Below are positions 48,591 through 57,394 of a stretch of 64,000 bases of DNA, piece after piece. Location: assembly GCA_021166835.1 (NCBI GenBank), contig JAJPEN010000059.1, forward strand, positions 3,250 to 67,249. The letters are read 5' to 3'. Within the stretch, counting starts at the first letter, position 1; each line of letters starts with the position of its first letter. Position numbers and translations under genes: made by a program. Under the pieces are notes generated by a model. The model did not search any database, was not told the origin of the DNA, and saw nothing but the letters and a program-made list of their open reading frames with translations. This stretch comes from Burkholderiaceae bacterium. Its GTDB lineage: Bacteria > Pseudomonadota > Gammaproteobacteria > Burkholderiales > Burkholderiaceae.

Positions 48591-50357
48591 TCATCGTTCG
48601 TGCACGTACGTTCCGGGCGCATCGGCAATCGGCGCGTATCCCGCCCTGGCTGAATCGTCCATCGACGGCGCAGCCGCGCGCCCCGAGGAGCGCCGCGCAA
48701 GCCATTCGTGCCAGCTCGGCCACCACGATCCTTCCTGCATCGGCGTGTCGTCGCGCCAACGCTGCGGATCGACGTAGCGTTCGCCCGGGCCGCGCGTGGC
48801 GATCTGGAAGCTGCGCCGCGCGCGACCCGGCTCGCTCACCACGCCCGCGTTGTGTCCGCCGCTGGTGAGCACGAAGCTCACTTCGGCGCCGCTGGCCAAC
48901 TGATGGATCTTGTAGACCGACGGCCAGGGCGCGACGTGATCGCGCACGGTACCGACGGCGAACATCGGCACCCGGATGTCGCCGAGCACCACGGGCCGAT
49001 CGTCGACGCGGTAGCGTCCTTCCGCCAGGTCGTTGTCGAGATACAGGCGCCGGAGGTATTCGCTGTGCATACGAAACGGCAGGCGCGTGGTGTCCGCGTT
49101 CCAGGCCGTCAGGTCGATGAAGGGCCGACGTTCTCCGAGCACGTACTCGCGCATCCGCCGCGACCAGATCAGGTCGCGCGAGTTGAGCAACTGGAACGCG
49201 CCGGCCATCTGCCAGCCGTCCAGGTAGCCTTTGTCGCGCATGATCGATTCGAGCCACGCGAGCTGACTTTCGTCGATGAACAGCGACAATTCGCCCGGCT
49301 CGCGAAAGTCGGTTTCCGCCGCCAGCAGCGTGACGCTGTGCAGCCGATCGTCGCCGTCGCGCGCCATCGCGGCGGCGGCGATCGAAAGCAGCGTACCGCC
49401 CAGGCAGTATCCGACCGCATCGATTTTCCGCTGCGCGACGATCGCGGCCACCACGTCGAGCGCCGCCATGACACCCAGTCGCCGGTAGTCGTCCATCCCC
49501 AGATCGCGTCCGGCCGGGCCGGGGTTCTTCCAGGAGATCATGAAGACCGTGTGACCCTGCTCGACGAGGTACCGGACCATCGAGTTGTGCGGCGACAGGT
49601 CGAGGATGTAGTACTTCATGATCCACGACGGAACGATCAGGATCGGCTCGGCGTACACCTCGGGCGTGACGGCCTCGTACTGGATCAGTTCGATCAGATG
49701 GTTGCGATAGACGACCTTGCCGGGCGTGACCGCCACGTTCGTGCCGACCGCGAATGCCTCGGTACCGGCGGGCGGCTCGTCGAGGATCGTGCGTCGCAGG
49801 TCGTCCAGGAAGTTCAGCGCGCCTTGCCACAGACTCGTGCCGCCGGTGCGCGCGATCGCATGCAGCGCTTCGGGATTGGTCGCCACGAAATTGGCCGGCG
49901 ACCCTATGTCGAGCCATTGCCGCCCGGCGAAAGTCACGAGATTCTCGTGATGTCGCGAGACACCGCGCACGCCGGTCGTTGCGTTTTGCCACCACTGCTG
50001 CTGCAGCAGAAAACCCTGGTGAATCACGTTGAACGGCCACTGCTGCCAGGCCGGATCGGCGAAGCGGCGATCCTGCTCCAGCGGTTCGACGCAGTTCGCG
50101 CAGCGCGGCGTCGCCGTGGCACTCAGCGCGTAGCGCAGGAAGCGCTGCTGCTTGTCCAGTGCCTCGTCGATCAGGCTGCGTTGCTTGCCCGGCGAGATCG
50201 CGAGATGAAGCGCCCAGTCGTGCCAGGCGAGCAGTCCGGATACGGGCGAGAGCCCGTGCGTCACGCGCGCCAGCGCGGTGTGCGTCACCGAGTCGAGGAC
50301 GTCGGGAAGGCTGCGGTCGGTTCGCTGCGGCGCGTCGAATGGGATCGAGTCGGCCAT
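48591..50357 (-). CDS. phaC: Poly(3-hydroxyalkanoate) synthase (PhaC)
   Basis: PhaC polymerises hydroxyacyl-CoA into PHA granules. The 588-residue protein has the PHBC_N segment (WHDWALHLAISPGKQ), the PhaC_N domain and an alpha/beta hydrolase domain. The lipase-like box is GYCLGG, with nucleophile Cys318; Asp473 (RDHVAPW) and His502 (GGHNAG) complete the triad. Spacing matches the class I enzyme of Cupriavidus. I chose ATG 50357, after a purine-rich GAGAAAGAA; a TTG five codons upstream lies in the operator. No phaA, phaB or phasin gene is adjacent. Confidence 0.92.
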   Translation of the reverse strand: MADSIPFDAPQRTDRSLPDVLDSVTHTALARVTHGLSPVSGLLAWHDWALHLAISPGKQRSLIDEALDKQQRFLRYALSATATPRCANCVEPLEQDRRFADPAWQQWPFNVIHQGFLLQQQWWQNATTGVRGVSRHHENLVTFAGRQWLDIGSPANFVATNPEALHAIARTGGTSLWQGALNFLDDLRRTILDEPPAGTEAFAVGTNVAVTPGKVVYRNHLIELIQYEAVTPEVYAEPILIVPSWIMKYYILDLSPHNSMVRYLVEQGHTVFMISWKNPGPAGRDLGMDDYRRLGVMAALDVVAAIVAQRKIDAVGYCLGGTLLSIAAAAMARDGDDRLHSVTLLAAETDFREPGELSLFIDESQLAWLESIMRDKGYLDGWQMAGAFQLLNSRDLIWSRRMREYVLGERRPFIDLTAWNADTTRLPFRMHSEYLRRLYLDNDLAEGRYRVDDRPVVLGDIRVPMFAVGTVRDHVAPWPSVYKIHQLASGAEVSFVLTSGGHNAGVVSEPGRARRSFQIATRGPGERYVDPQRWRDDTPMQEGSWWPSWHEWLARRSSGRAAAPSMDDSARAGYAPIADAPGTYVHER

Positions 50358-50368
50358 TTCTTTCTCGT

Positions 50369-50411
50369 CCAATAGATAGTAATAGATTACTATCTATTGG
50401 GAAAAGGACAA
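50369..50411 (-). promoter_or_regulatory. phaC promoter with a perfect 32-bp palindromic operator
   Basis: On the minus strand, -35 TTGTCC (50411-50406), a 16-bp spacer and -10 TAATCT (50389-50384). The palindrome at 50369-50400 has 15-bp perfect arms (CCAATAGATAGTAAT) around a 2-bp centre. It covers the -10 and reaches within 12 bp of the ATG. Its core of 18 bases is identical to the site before the tetR gene (39463-39480). This strongly suggests repression by that TetR protein. Confidence 0.75.
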
Positions 50412-50518
50412 CCGCTTTCTCCGAGCGGAACTCCGTCGCGCCCCCGCGCCCCGATCAGGTTCGGCACGCAATTTGCTGCATAGTCCGTCCATTGCGCGTC
50501 CGATACGGGAGTCTCGTC

Positions 50519-51352
50519 ATGCCAAGGAAACCGAATCGGTGGTCGGCCCTCGTCGCGTGCCTGGGCGGCGCCTGCCTGGCACTGCTTGCCGCTGCCTCGC
50601 CCGCAACGGCGGCCGACACCGGCAGCGCCGACTCGATCCGCCAGCAGTACCAGGCAGACCGGGCCGCCTGCCTGAGCGGTCGCACCGGCGAGGACCTGAA
50701 GGACTGCCTGCGCGAAGCCGGCGCCGCCGCGCAGGCGGCGCGCCAGGGCAAGCTGCTCGAGGGCCCGGGCGAGAACTTCCGCCAGAACGCGCTCGCGCGC
50801 TGCGCGCCGCTGCCGCCCGAGCAGCGCGAGGCCTGCCGGATGCGCATTGAAGGCGCCGGCACGGTGACCGGCAGCGTGGAAGGCGGCGGGCTGTACCGCG
50901 AACTGATCGTCCGCGAACCGGCTTCGTCGTCGTCGTCGCCGGCTCCGGCGACGATGAGCCCGCCGGCTGCATCGGCTACGCCTTCCGCCCCGACCCCGCC
51001 GGCCGCCCCGGCCACCTCGCCGGCAACGACGGTCGTGCCGTCGTCGCCTGGAACGCCTTCGGTCGTCGTCCCCGGCACGCCCTCGGCCGCATCGCCGCCG
51101 GCCGTTTCATCGACCACGCCCGCCGCGCCCGTCGGCCCGGCCCCGGGCGCTCCGACCTTCACTCCGGTGCAGCCCGTGGTTCCGGGTCGCGCCGTTCCAG
51201 CCGCGCCCTCGACGGCGAACGAACCGGCGGCAAGCTCTCTGCAGATCAGCCCGCCGTCGACGCCGGTGATGCAGGCGCCGCCGCCTCCCACTTTCGCGCC
51301 GCAGCCCGCGCTCGTCGCGCCCGGCAGCGTGCCGCCGAGAGGGGCGCAATGA
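50519..51352 (+). CDS. Secreted protein with Cys-rich N-domain and Pro/Ala/Ser-rich tail, unknown function
   Basis: A 277-residue protein with a signal peptide (CLALLAAASPATAADTG). The first mature domain has paired cysteines (RAACLSGRTGEDLKDCLREAG and RCAPLPPEQREACRMRI) and a VTGSVEGGGLYRELIV block. This resembles a common betaproteobacterial hypothetical family. From about residue 135 to the end it is low-complexity Pro, Ala, Ser and Thr. Its stop overlaps the next start (ATGA). I do not recognise a function. Confidence 0.75.
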   Translation: MPRKPNRWSALVACLGGACLALLAAASPATAADTGSADSIRQQYQADRAACLSGRTGEDLKDCLREAGAAAQAARQGKLLEGPGENFRQNALARCAPLPPEQREACRMRIEGAGTVTGSVEGGGLYRELIVREPASSSSSPAPATMSPPAASATPSAPTPPAAPATSPATTVVPSSPGTPSVVVPGTPSAASPPAVSSTTPAAPVGPAPGAPTFTPVQPVVPGRAVPAAPSTANEPAASSLQISPPSTPVMQAPPPPTFAPQPALVAPGSVPPRGAQ

Positions 51353-51396
51353 GGGACGCAATGAGGGGCTCAATGAGGGGCTCAATGAGAGAGCCG
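51349..51396 (+). repeat. 12-bp repeat that multiplies the start-codon region
   Basis: Four 12-bp units each contain ATGAG, encoding MRDA, MRGS, MRGS, MREP. The GAGGGG of units 2 and 3 lies 4 bases before the next ATG and could serve as its ribosome binding site. Confidence 0.8.
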
Positions 51397-52113
51397 ATCG
51401 CCGTTTCGCTCGTTTCGGCCGCGCTCTGGCTGGTGCCGAGCGCACCCGTCGCCGCACAGTCTCCCGATTCGTCTCACTACCCGGTCGACCTGCGCCCGCG
51501 GCTGAACCTCGACGCTTCGGCCTGGCGCGAGGTGGTCCAGGATCGGGTGGTCGCCACCGTATATGCCGAGCAGGAATCGCCCGAGCCGGCCGCCGGGCAG
51601 GCGCAGGTGAGCCGGCTGCTCGCCCCCGTTCTCGAGCGACTCCGGGGCAACACCGAACTCGAGGTGCAGAGCGCCGGATATCGAACCGATCCGGTATGGC
51701 AGAAGAGCCGCATCGTCGGATGGCGAACGCGCGGCGCGCTGCAGATCACCGGCAAGCCGTCGGAGTCGTTCAACGCGCTCGTCGGCGAACTGGCCACGAC
51801 GCTCAATCTGCAGTCGGTCACCTATGTGCTCAGCCGCGAGACGCGTCTCGCCGTCGAACAGGAACTCATCGCGCAGGCCGTGAAGGCATTCCACGAGAAG
51901 GCCGACACGGCGGCCCGCGCGCTGGGTTTTCGCGGCTACGAGGTGCGTGAAGTATCGATCGCCGGGTCGGGCCCGGGCGGGCCGGAGCCGATCCCCAGGC
52001 CGATGATGATGTCGCGCGCAGCGGGCGCCGACGAGGCCGTTCCGCTGCCCGGGGCCGAGGGCCGAACCACGGTGACGACGACGGTGAGCGGCAGCGTCGT
52101 GCTGCTGCGGTAG
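51349..52113 (+). CDS. SIMPL-domain (DUF541) periplasmic protein
   Basis: A 254-residue protein with a signal peptide after a repetitive leader (MRDAMRGSMRGSMREP) and a SIMPL/DUF541 domain: VVATVYAEQESPEPAAGQAQ, YRTDPVWQKSRIVGWRTRGA and AVKAFHEKADTAARALGF. Such proteins are periplasmic or outer-membrane oligomers of uncertain role. Four in-frame ATGs (51349, 51361, 51373, 51385) sit in 12-bp repeats, each preceded by a GAGG-type sequence. It is coupled to the upstream secreted-protein gene. Confidence 0.82.
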   Translation: MRDAMRGSMRGSMREPIAVSLVSAALWLVPSAPVAAQSPDSSHYPVDLRPRLNLDASAWREVVQDRVVATVYAEQESPEPAAGQAQVSRLLAPVLERLRGNTELEVQSAGYRTDPVWQKSRIVGWRTRGALQITGKPSESFNALVGELATTLNLQSVTYVLSRETRLAVEQELIAQAVKAFHEKADTAARALGFRGYEVREVSIAGSGPGGPEPIPRPMMMSRAAGADEAVPLPGAEGRTTVTTTVSGSVVLLR

Positions 52114-52184
52114 GAACGGAAGGGAGAAGGGGGAAGGGGAACCCGAACCCCGGCGCGGTCGCCGCCGCGCGGCGTGCAGGCGCT

Positions 52185-52240
52185 TTGCAAGCGCATTCGG
52201 TGCGCCTAGAATGTCACGCGGATGTGAATGATATTGACAT
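52185..52240 (+). promoter_or_regulatory. Promoter and candidate operator before the Hyf-like operon
   Basis: A -35 TTGCAA (52185-52190), a 16-bp spacer and -10 TAGAAT (52207-52212). Just downstream, 52222-52240 is an imperfect 19-bp palindrome, ATGT-G-AAT...ATT-G-ACAT (14 of 19 positions symmetric), the most AT-rich spot in this gap. Upstream, 52114-52140 is a purine-rich GGAAGG-type run related to the heptamer arrays. Confidence 0.5.
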
Positions 52241-52270
52241 GCGCGGCCGACATTCGCGACGGGCGTCCGC

Positions 52271-54319
52271 ATGCTGATCGACTGGGCGCTCGTGGTCGTC
52301 GCCGGCTGGCTCGTCGTGGCTGCGGCCGGTGTTCTCGCGCTGCATAACCTGCGCTTCGTCGCGCACGTGCTCTTTCCGGCCGGCGCCGCGCTCGGCCTGC
52401 TGCTGTCGGCGGTCGCGGTCGTCGCGCTGTTCGCCTCGCCGGCGGCGGGCCTGCCTGCGGCGGCGAACGCCGCCGCGCCGTCGAGCCTGCTGCCGCAGGA
52501 GATCGTGCTGCCGATCGGCCTGCCGACGCTGCCCTTCCATCTCCGGCTCGATGCGCTCGCGGCGTTCTTCCTGCTGGTGATCGGCGCCTCGTCGGTCGGC
52601 GTCTCCGCCTTCGCCTCCGGGTACTTCCGCAAGGGCGAGGGCACGCCCGCGGGTCTGCTCTGTCTCGAGTACCACCTGTTCCTCGCCAGCATGGCGATGG
52701 TCGTGCTGGCCGACGACGCCTATTCGTTCATGGTGATGTGGGAGACGATGGCGCTGTCGTCGTTCTTCCTCGTCACCGCCAACCACCGCATCGCCGAGAT
52801 CCGCCGCGCCGGCTACCTCTACCTGCTGGTGGCGCACGTCGGCGCGATCGCGATCCTCCTGTGCTTCGGCGTGCTGCAGGCCGGCACCGGCGACTACACC
52901 TTCGCGAACATGCGCGCCCAGCACCTGTCGCCGTTCTGGGCCTCGATCGCGTTCCTGCTCGCCGTGTTCGGCTTCGGCGCCAAGGCCGGGATCCTGCCGC
53001 TGCACGTCTGGCTGCCCGAAGCGCATCCGGCGGCGCCCTCGCCGGTCTCGGCGCTGATGAGCGGCGTCATGCTGAAGACGGCCGTCTACGGCCTGCTTCG
53101 CGTGAGCTTCGACCTGCTGTCGTACCAGGTGTGGTGGTGGGGCACGCTCGCGCTCGCCCTGGGCCTGCTCACCGCGCTCTACGGCGTTGTCTTCGCCGCT
53201 GCGCAGGTCGACATGAAGCGGCTGCTCGCCTGGTCGTCGATCGAGAACATCGGGCTGATCTTCTGCGCGATCGGGCTGGCGCTCGTGTTTTCGGCCTACG
53301 GCATGCGAGCGCTCGCGTCGCTGGCGCTCACCGCCGGCCTGTATCACGTGGCGAGCCACGCGATGTTCAAGAGCCTGCTCTTCGTGGGCACGGGATCGGT
53401 GCTGCACGCCACCGCCGAACGCAATCTCGGCCGGCTCGGCGGGCTGATCCGCTACATGCCGTGGGTGGCGTGGGCGACGCTGGTCGGCACGCTGGCCAGC
53501 GCGGGCCTGCCGCCGCTGGGCGGCTTCGTCTCCGAGTGGCTGCTGCTGCAGAGCTTCCTGTTCACGCCCGGACTGCCGCATCCGGTGCTGAACATGCTGA
53601 TCCCGGTGGTTGCGGCGACCATCGCGCTGGTCGCGGCGCTCGCCGGATACACGATGGTCAAGTTCTTCGGCGTGATCTTCCTCGGCCAGCCGCGCGAGGA
53701 AAAGCTCGCGCAGGCGCACGACGCCGGACGCTGGGAGCGCCTGGGCATGGGCTGGCTCGTCGCGGGCTGCGTGCTGCTCGGCCTGATGCCGAACCAGTTC
53801 GTGCAGTGGATCGACCCGATCACGCGGCAGCTCGTCGGGGCGGGCCTCGCCGACACGGTTTCCGCGCGCGGCTGGCTGCTCGCGCCGACCGGAATCGAGC
53901 GCGCGAGCTACGGGCCGGTGATCTTCCTGCTCGGCATCGCCGCGAGCTTCGGGATCCTGTTCCTGCTCGTGCGCTGGCTCTATCACGGCCGCGTGCGGCG
54001 GGCCGCGCCGTGGGCCTGCGGCTTTCCGTGGCAGAGCGCGCGCATCCAGGACACGGCCGAAGGATTCGGCCAGCCGATCCGGCAGATCTTCGAGCCCTTC
54101 TTCCGCATGAAGCGCGAGTTGCCCACGCCCTTCGATGCGCAGCCGCGATACCGCGTGACCGCCGAGGACTCGATCTGGTACTGGCTGTACCTGCCGATCG
54201 CGCAGGTCGTCGCCAGACTCGCGCGCGTGGTGGGGCTGCTGCAGCAGGGGCGCATCGCCGTGTACCTGCTCTACAGCTTCGTGACGCTCGTCGTCGTGCT
54301 GCTGCTGGTGCGACCGTGA
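52271..54319 (+). CDS. HyfB-like antiporter-type membrane subunit
   Basis: A 682-residue membrane protein homologous to HyfB/HycC and NuoL. The Mrp-antiporter core has the expected charged helices: WETMALSSFFLV, FGFGAKAGILPLHVWLPEAHPAAPSPVSALMSG and LYHVASHAMFKSLLFVG. About 14-16 spans are expected. These subunits move H+ or Na+ when redox energy is available. It is the first gene of a six-gene operon (B-C-E-F-G-I order); its stop overlaps the next GTG start. Confidence 0.88.
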   Translation: MLIDWALVVVAGWLVVAAAGVLALHNLRFVAHVLFPAGAALGLLLSAVAVVALFASPAAGLPAAANAAAPSSLLPQEIVLPIGLPTLPFHLRLDALAAFFLLVIGASSVGVSAFASGYFRKGEGTPAGLLCLEYHLFLASMAMVVLADDAYSFMVMWETMALSSFFLVTANHRIAEIRRAGYLYLLVAHVGAIAILLCFGVLQAGTGDYTFANMRAQHLSPFWASIAFLLAVFGFGAKAGILPLHVWLPEAHPAAPSPVSALMSGVMLKTAVYGLLRVSFDLLSYQVWWWGTLALALGLLTALYGVVFAAAQVDMKRLLAWSSIENIGLIFCAIGLALVFSAYGMRALASLALTAGLYHVASHAMFKSLLFVGTGSVLHATAERNLGRLGGLIRYMPWVAWATLVGTLASAGLPPLGGFVSEWLLLQSFLFTPGLPHPVLNMLIPVVAATIALVAALAGYTMVKFFGVIFLGQPREEKLAQAHDAGRWERLGMGWLVAGCVLLGLMPNQFVQWIDPITRQLVGAGLADTVSARGWLLAPTGIERASYGPVIFLLGIAASFGILFLLVRWLYHGRVRRAAPWACGFPWQSARIQDTAEGFGQPIRQIFEPFFRMKRELPTPFDAQPRYRVTAEDSIWYWLYLPIAQVVARLARVVGLLQQGRIAVYLLYSFVTLVVVLLLVRP

Positions 54320-55263
54320 GCGCCCTGTACGCCTTCGTCTCGCAGGCGCTCGCGATCGTCGCCGCGATGCTGCTCGCGCCGATCCTCAGCGGCTGGGTGA
54401 ACATGTGCCGCGCCTGGCTGCAGAACCGCTCGGCGCCGAGCCTGTGGCAGCCATATCGCGTGCTGCACAAGCTGTTCGCGAAGGAATCGGTGATCGCCGA
54501 GCACGCGTCGCCGATCTTCCGGGCGGCGCCGTACATCGTGTTCGGCTGCCTGCTGGTCGCCTGCGCGATCGTCCCGATCCTGTCCACCGACCTGCCGCTG
54601 TCGAGCGCGGCCGACGCCATCGCGCTCGTGGGGCTGCTCGCGCTCGCGCGCGTGTTCGTCTCGCTGGCGGCGATGGACGTCGGCACGGCCTTCGGCACGA
54701 TGGGGGCGCGCCGCGAGATGCTGGTCGGCTTCCTCGCCGAGCCGGCGCTGCTGATGGTCCTGTTCTCGGCGTCGCTGATTTCACAATCGACTTCGCTGCC
54801 GACCATCGTCGGGCTGCTCGCGCATCGCGAGCTGGCGATCCATCCGGTGCTCGCCTTCGCCGGAGTCGCGTTCACGATGGTGTCGCTCGCCGAGAACGCG
54901 CGCATCCCGGTCGACAATCCGGCAACGCACCTCGAACTGACGATGATCCACGAGGCGCTGCTGCTCGAATACTCGGGCCGGCACCTGGCGCTGATGGAGT
55001 GGGCGGCGAGCCTGAAGCTGTTCGCCTACTCGTGCATCGGCCTCGCGCTGTTCTTCCCCTGGGGCATCGCGGAGGCCGAGGCGCCGCTCGAGCTGGTGTT
55101 CGCGCTGCCGGCGCTGGTCGCCAAGCTCGCGGCCGGCGGAGCGGGCCTGGCGCTGCTCGAGACGCTCAGCGCGAAGATGCGCATCTTCCGCGTGCCCGAG
55201 TTCCTCGCCACCGCGTTCCTGCTCGCCGTCATCGGCCTGCTGGTGCAGATCCTCCTGGGCTGA
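54316..55263 (+). CDS. HyfC-like (NuoH-type) membrane subunit
   Basis: A 315-residue membrane protein of the HycD/HyfC/NuoH family, which connects the peripheral redox arm with the membrane arm. It shows YRVLHKLFAKESVIAEHASP, the RREMLVGFLAEPALLMV loop and the ENARIPVDNPATHLELTMIHEALLLEYSG block. GTG start at 54316 overlaps the hyfB-like stop. Confidence 0.88.
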   Translation: MSALYAFVSQALAIVAAMLLAPILSGWVNMCRAWLQNRSAPSLWQPYRVLHKLFAKESVIAEHASPIFRAAPYIVFGCLLVACAIVPILSTDLPLSSAADAIALVGLLALARVFVSLAAMDVGTAFGTMGARREMLVGFLAEPALLMVLFSASLISQSTSLPTIVGLLAHRELAIHPVLAFAGVAFTMVSLAENARIPVDNPATHLELTMIHEALLLEYSGRHLALMEWAASLKLFAYSCIGLALFFPWGIAEAEAPLELVFALPALVAKLAAGGAGLALLETLSAKMRIFRVPEFLATAFLLAVIGLLVQILLG

Positions 55264-55277
55264 AGCGAACGGCCGAC

Positions 55278-55937
55278 ATGAGCATCCTGTTCGCCCAGCT
55301 CGTCAACCTGCTCGGCGCCGTGCTGCTGCTGCTCGCCTTCGCGATGATCTCGCAGCGGCGCATCCTGTCGCTGATCGACCTGTTCACGCTGCAGGGCGCG
55401 ACGCTCGTCGTCTCCACGGCGGCGGTCGGCTACGTCACGCAGCAGCCGCACCTGTACGTCTCGGCCGGGCTCACGCTCGCGCTCAAGGTGGTGCTGATCC
55501 CGGCGCTGCTGCATCGGGTCGTCGACCGGCTCGACGTGCGCCGCGACGTCGAGACGCTGATCAACATCCCCACCACGATGCTGATCGGCATCGCGCTCGT
55601 CATCTTCGCCTTCGCGCTCTCCGCGCCGATCGCGAAGCTCTCTTCGACGATCGCCGGCGGCTCGCTCGGCATCGCGCTCGCCTGCGTGCTGCTGTCCTTC
55701 CTGATGATGATCACGCGCACGAAAGCGGTGCCGCAGGTGATCGGCTTCCTCGCGATGGAGAACGGCCTGTTCTTCGCCGCCACCTGCGCGACCTACGGCA
55801 TGCCGATGGTCGTCGAGCTGGGCATCGGACTCGACGTGCTGATCGGCGTGCTGATCCTCGGCGTGTTCATGTTCCAGATCCGCGAGCAGTTCGACAGCCT
55901 GGACATCCACCATCTCGAACGGCTCAAGGATGACTGA
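55278..55937 (+). CDS. HyfE-like membrane subunit
   Basis: A 219-residue protein matching HyfE (216 in E. coli), an NuoK-related subunit found in Hyf and Ehr complexes. It shows LKVVLIPALLHRVVDRL, INIPTTMLIGIALVIFAFAL and FLAMENGLFFAATCATYGMPM. About seven spans. It starts 14 bp after the hyfC-like stop and overlaps the hyfF-like gene by 8 bp. Confidence 0.87.
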   Translation: MSILFAQLVNLLGAVLLLLAFAMISQRRILSLIDLFTLQGATLVVSTAAVGYVTQQPHLYVSAGLTLALKVVLIPALLHRVVDRLDVRRDVETLINIPTTMLIGIALVIFAFALSAPIAKLSSTIAGGSLGIALACVLLSFLMMITRTKAVPQVIGFLAMENGLFFAATCATYGMPMVVELGIGLDVLIGVLILGVFMFQIREQFDSLDIHHLERLKDD

Positions 55938-57393
55938 GCTCGAACCGCTGCTCTTCGTTCTCGGCATCCCGCTCGCCGGCGGCGGCGTGCTGGCGCTGTG
56001 GGGTCATCGCGACTCGGCGATGGCGCTGAACGTCGGGTTCAGCTTCGCGACCTTTCTCGCCGCGCTCGTGCTCACCGGCCAGGTGATCGCCGACGGACCG
56101 CGCTTCGTCTGGCAGCGCGAGTTCTTCATCGACGCGCTCAACGTGTTCCTGGTCACGCTGACCGCCTTCGTCGCCTTCACCACGGCGATCTTCTCGCGCC
56201 CCTACATGCGCGTGGAGCGCGACCACGGAAAGATGACGCCGCCGCGCTTGCGCCTGTATCACAGCATGTACCAGCTGTTCAGCTTCACGATGCTGCTCGG
56301 GCTGATGACCAACAACATCGGGATCCTGTGGGTCGCGATGGAAGCGGCCACGCTCACCACCGTGCTGCTGGTGAGCGTCTACCGCACGGCGGCGAGCCTG
56401 GAGGCGGCGTGGAAATACTTCATCCTGTGCGGCGTGGGGATCGCGCAGGCGCTGTTCGGCACCGTGCTGCTCTACATGGCGGCCGAGCGCGTGATCGGCC
56501 CCGAGCAGGCGACGCTGCTGTGGACCGACCTCGACGCGATCAAGACGCAGCTGAACCCGAACATCGTCACCATCGCTTTCGCGTTCCTGTTCATCGGCTA
56601 CGGCACGAAGGTGGGTCTGGTGCCGCTGCACAACTGGCTGCCCGATGCGCACGCCGAGGGCCCCACGCCGGTGTCGGCCGTGCTCTCGGGGCTGCTGCTG
56701 AACGTGGCGCTGTACGCGATCCTGCGCTGCAAGGTGCTCACCGACGGCGCGCTGCGCATGCCGCTGGCCGGCCGGATGATGATCGGCTTCGGCCTGCTGT
56801 CGGTGCTGGTCGCGTCGTTCCTGCTGATGCGCCAGCGCGACGTCAAACGCATGTTCGCGTATTCGTCGATCGAGCACATGGGGCTGATGACCTTCGCCTT
56901 CGGCCTGGGCGGGCCGGTGGCGAATTTCGCCGGCCTGCTGCACATGACCGTGCACTCGCTGATCAAGTCGGCGATCTTCTTCACCGTGGGCCACGCCGCG
57001 CAGAAGGCGGGCACGCAGGTGATGGACGACATCCGCGGCCTGATCCGCATCAGCCCGACGATCGCCTGGGGCATGATGCTCGGCTCGCTGGCGATCCTCG
57101 GCATGCCGCCCTTCGGCGTGTTCGCCAGCGAGTTCCTGATCATCACGACGGCGATGCGCGAACAGCCGTGGGCGACGCCGCTGCTGCTCGTCGCGCTCGG
57201 CGTGGCCTTCGCGTCGATCTTCAGCCGCGTGCAGCCGATGGTCTTCGGCGACACCTCGCTCGGGCGTCTCGCGCATCCGCCGGCGCTGGTGCCGGTGTTC
57301 GTGCACCTGGGGCTGGGGCTGCTGCTCGGGCTGTACATCCCGCCGTGGCTCGACGCGTGGTATCGCGAGGCGGCGCGGATGATCGGCGGTTGA
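55930..57393 (+). CDS. HyfF-like second antiporter-type membrane subunit
   Basis: A 487-residue NuoL/M/N-type subunit. It has WVAMEAATLTTVLLVS, GYGTKVGLVPLHNWLPDAHAEGPTPVSAVLSG and HMTVHSLIKSAIFFTVGHAA, carrying the Lys and Glu residues of the ion path. It is a little shorter than E. coli HyfF (526). Together with the hyfB-like gene it gives the complex two antiporter modules; a third (HyfD) is missing. Confidence 0.87.
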   Translation: MTELEPLLFVLGIPLAGGGVLALWGHRDSAMALNVGFSFATFLAALVLTGQVIADGPRFVWQREFFIDALNVFLVTLTAFVAFTTAIFSRPYMRVERDHGKMTPPRLRLYHSMYQLFSFTMLLGLMTNNIGILWVAMEAATLTTVLLVSVYRTAASLEAAWKYFILCGVGIAQALFGTVLLYMAAERVIGPEQATLLWTDLDAIKTQLNPNIVTIAFAFLFIGYGTKVGLVPLHNWLPDAHAEGPTPVSAVLSGLLLNVALYAILRCKVLTDGALRMPLAGRMMIGFGLLSVLVASFLLMRQRDVKRMFAYSSIEHMGLMTFAFGLGGPVANFAGLLHMTVHSLIKSAIFFTVGHAAQKAGTQVMDDIRGLIRISPTIAWGMMLGSLAILGMPPFGVFASEFLIITTAMREQPWATPLLLVALGVAFASIFSRVQPMVFGDTSLGRLAHPPALVPVFVHLGLGLLLGLYIPPWLDAWYREAARMIGG

Positions 57394-57394
57394 G

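Noticed and set aside
50358..50372. TTG start for phaC five codons upstream
   Set aside because: It falls in the operator/promoter palindrome; ATG 50357 has a purine-rich site before it.
52222..52240. Fur box
   Set aside because: Only a loose resemblance to the GATAATGAT consensus; no iron genes nearby, so I report only an unnamed palindrome.
52214..53986. Long minus-strand open frame opposite the hyfB-like gene
   Set aside because: Charged, repetitive translation; the plus strand encodes a canonical membrane subunit.
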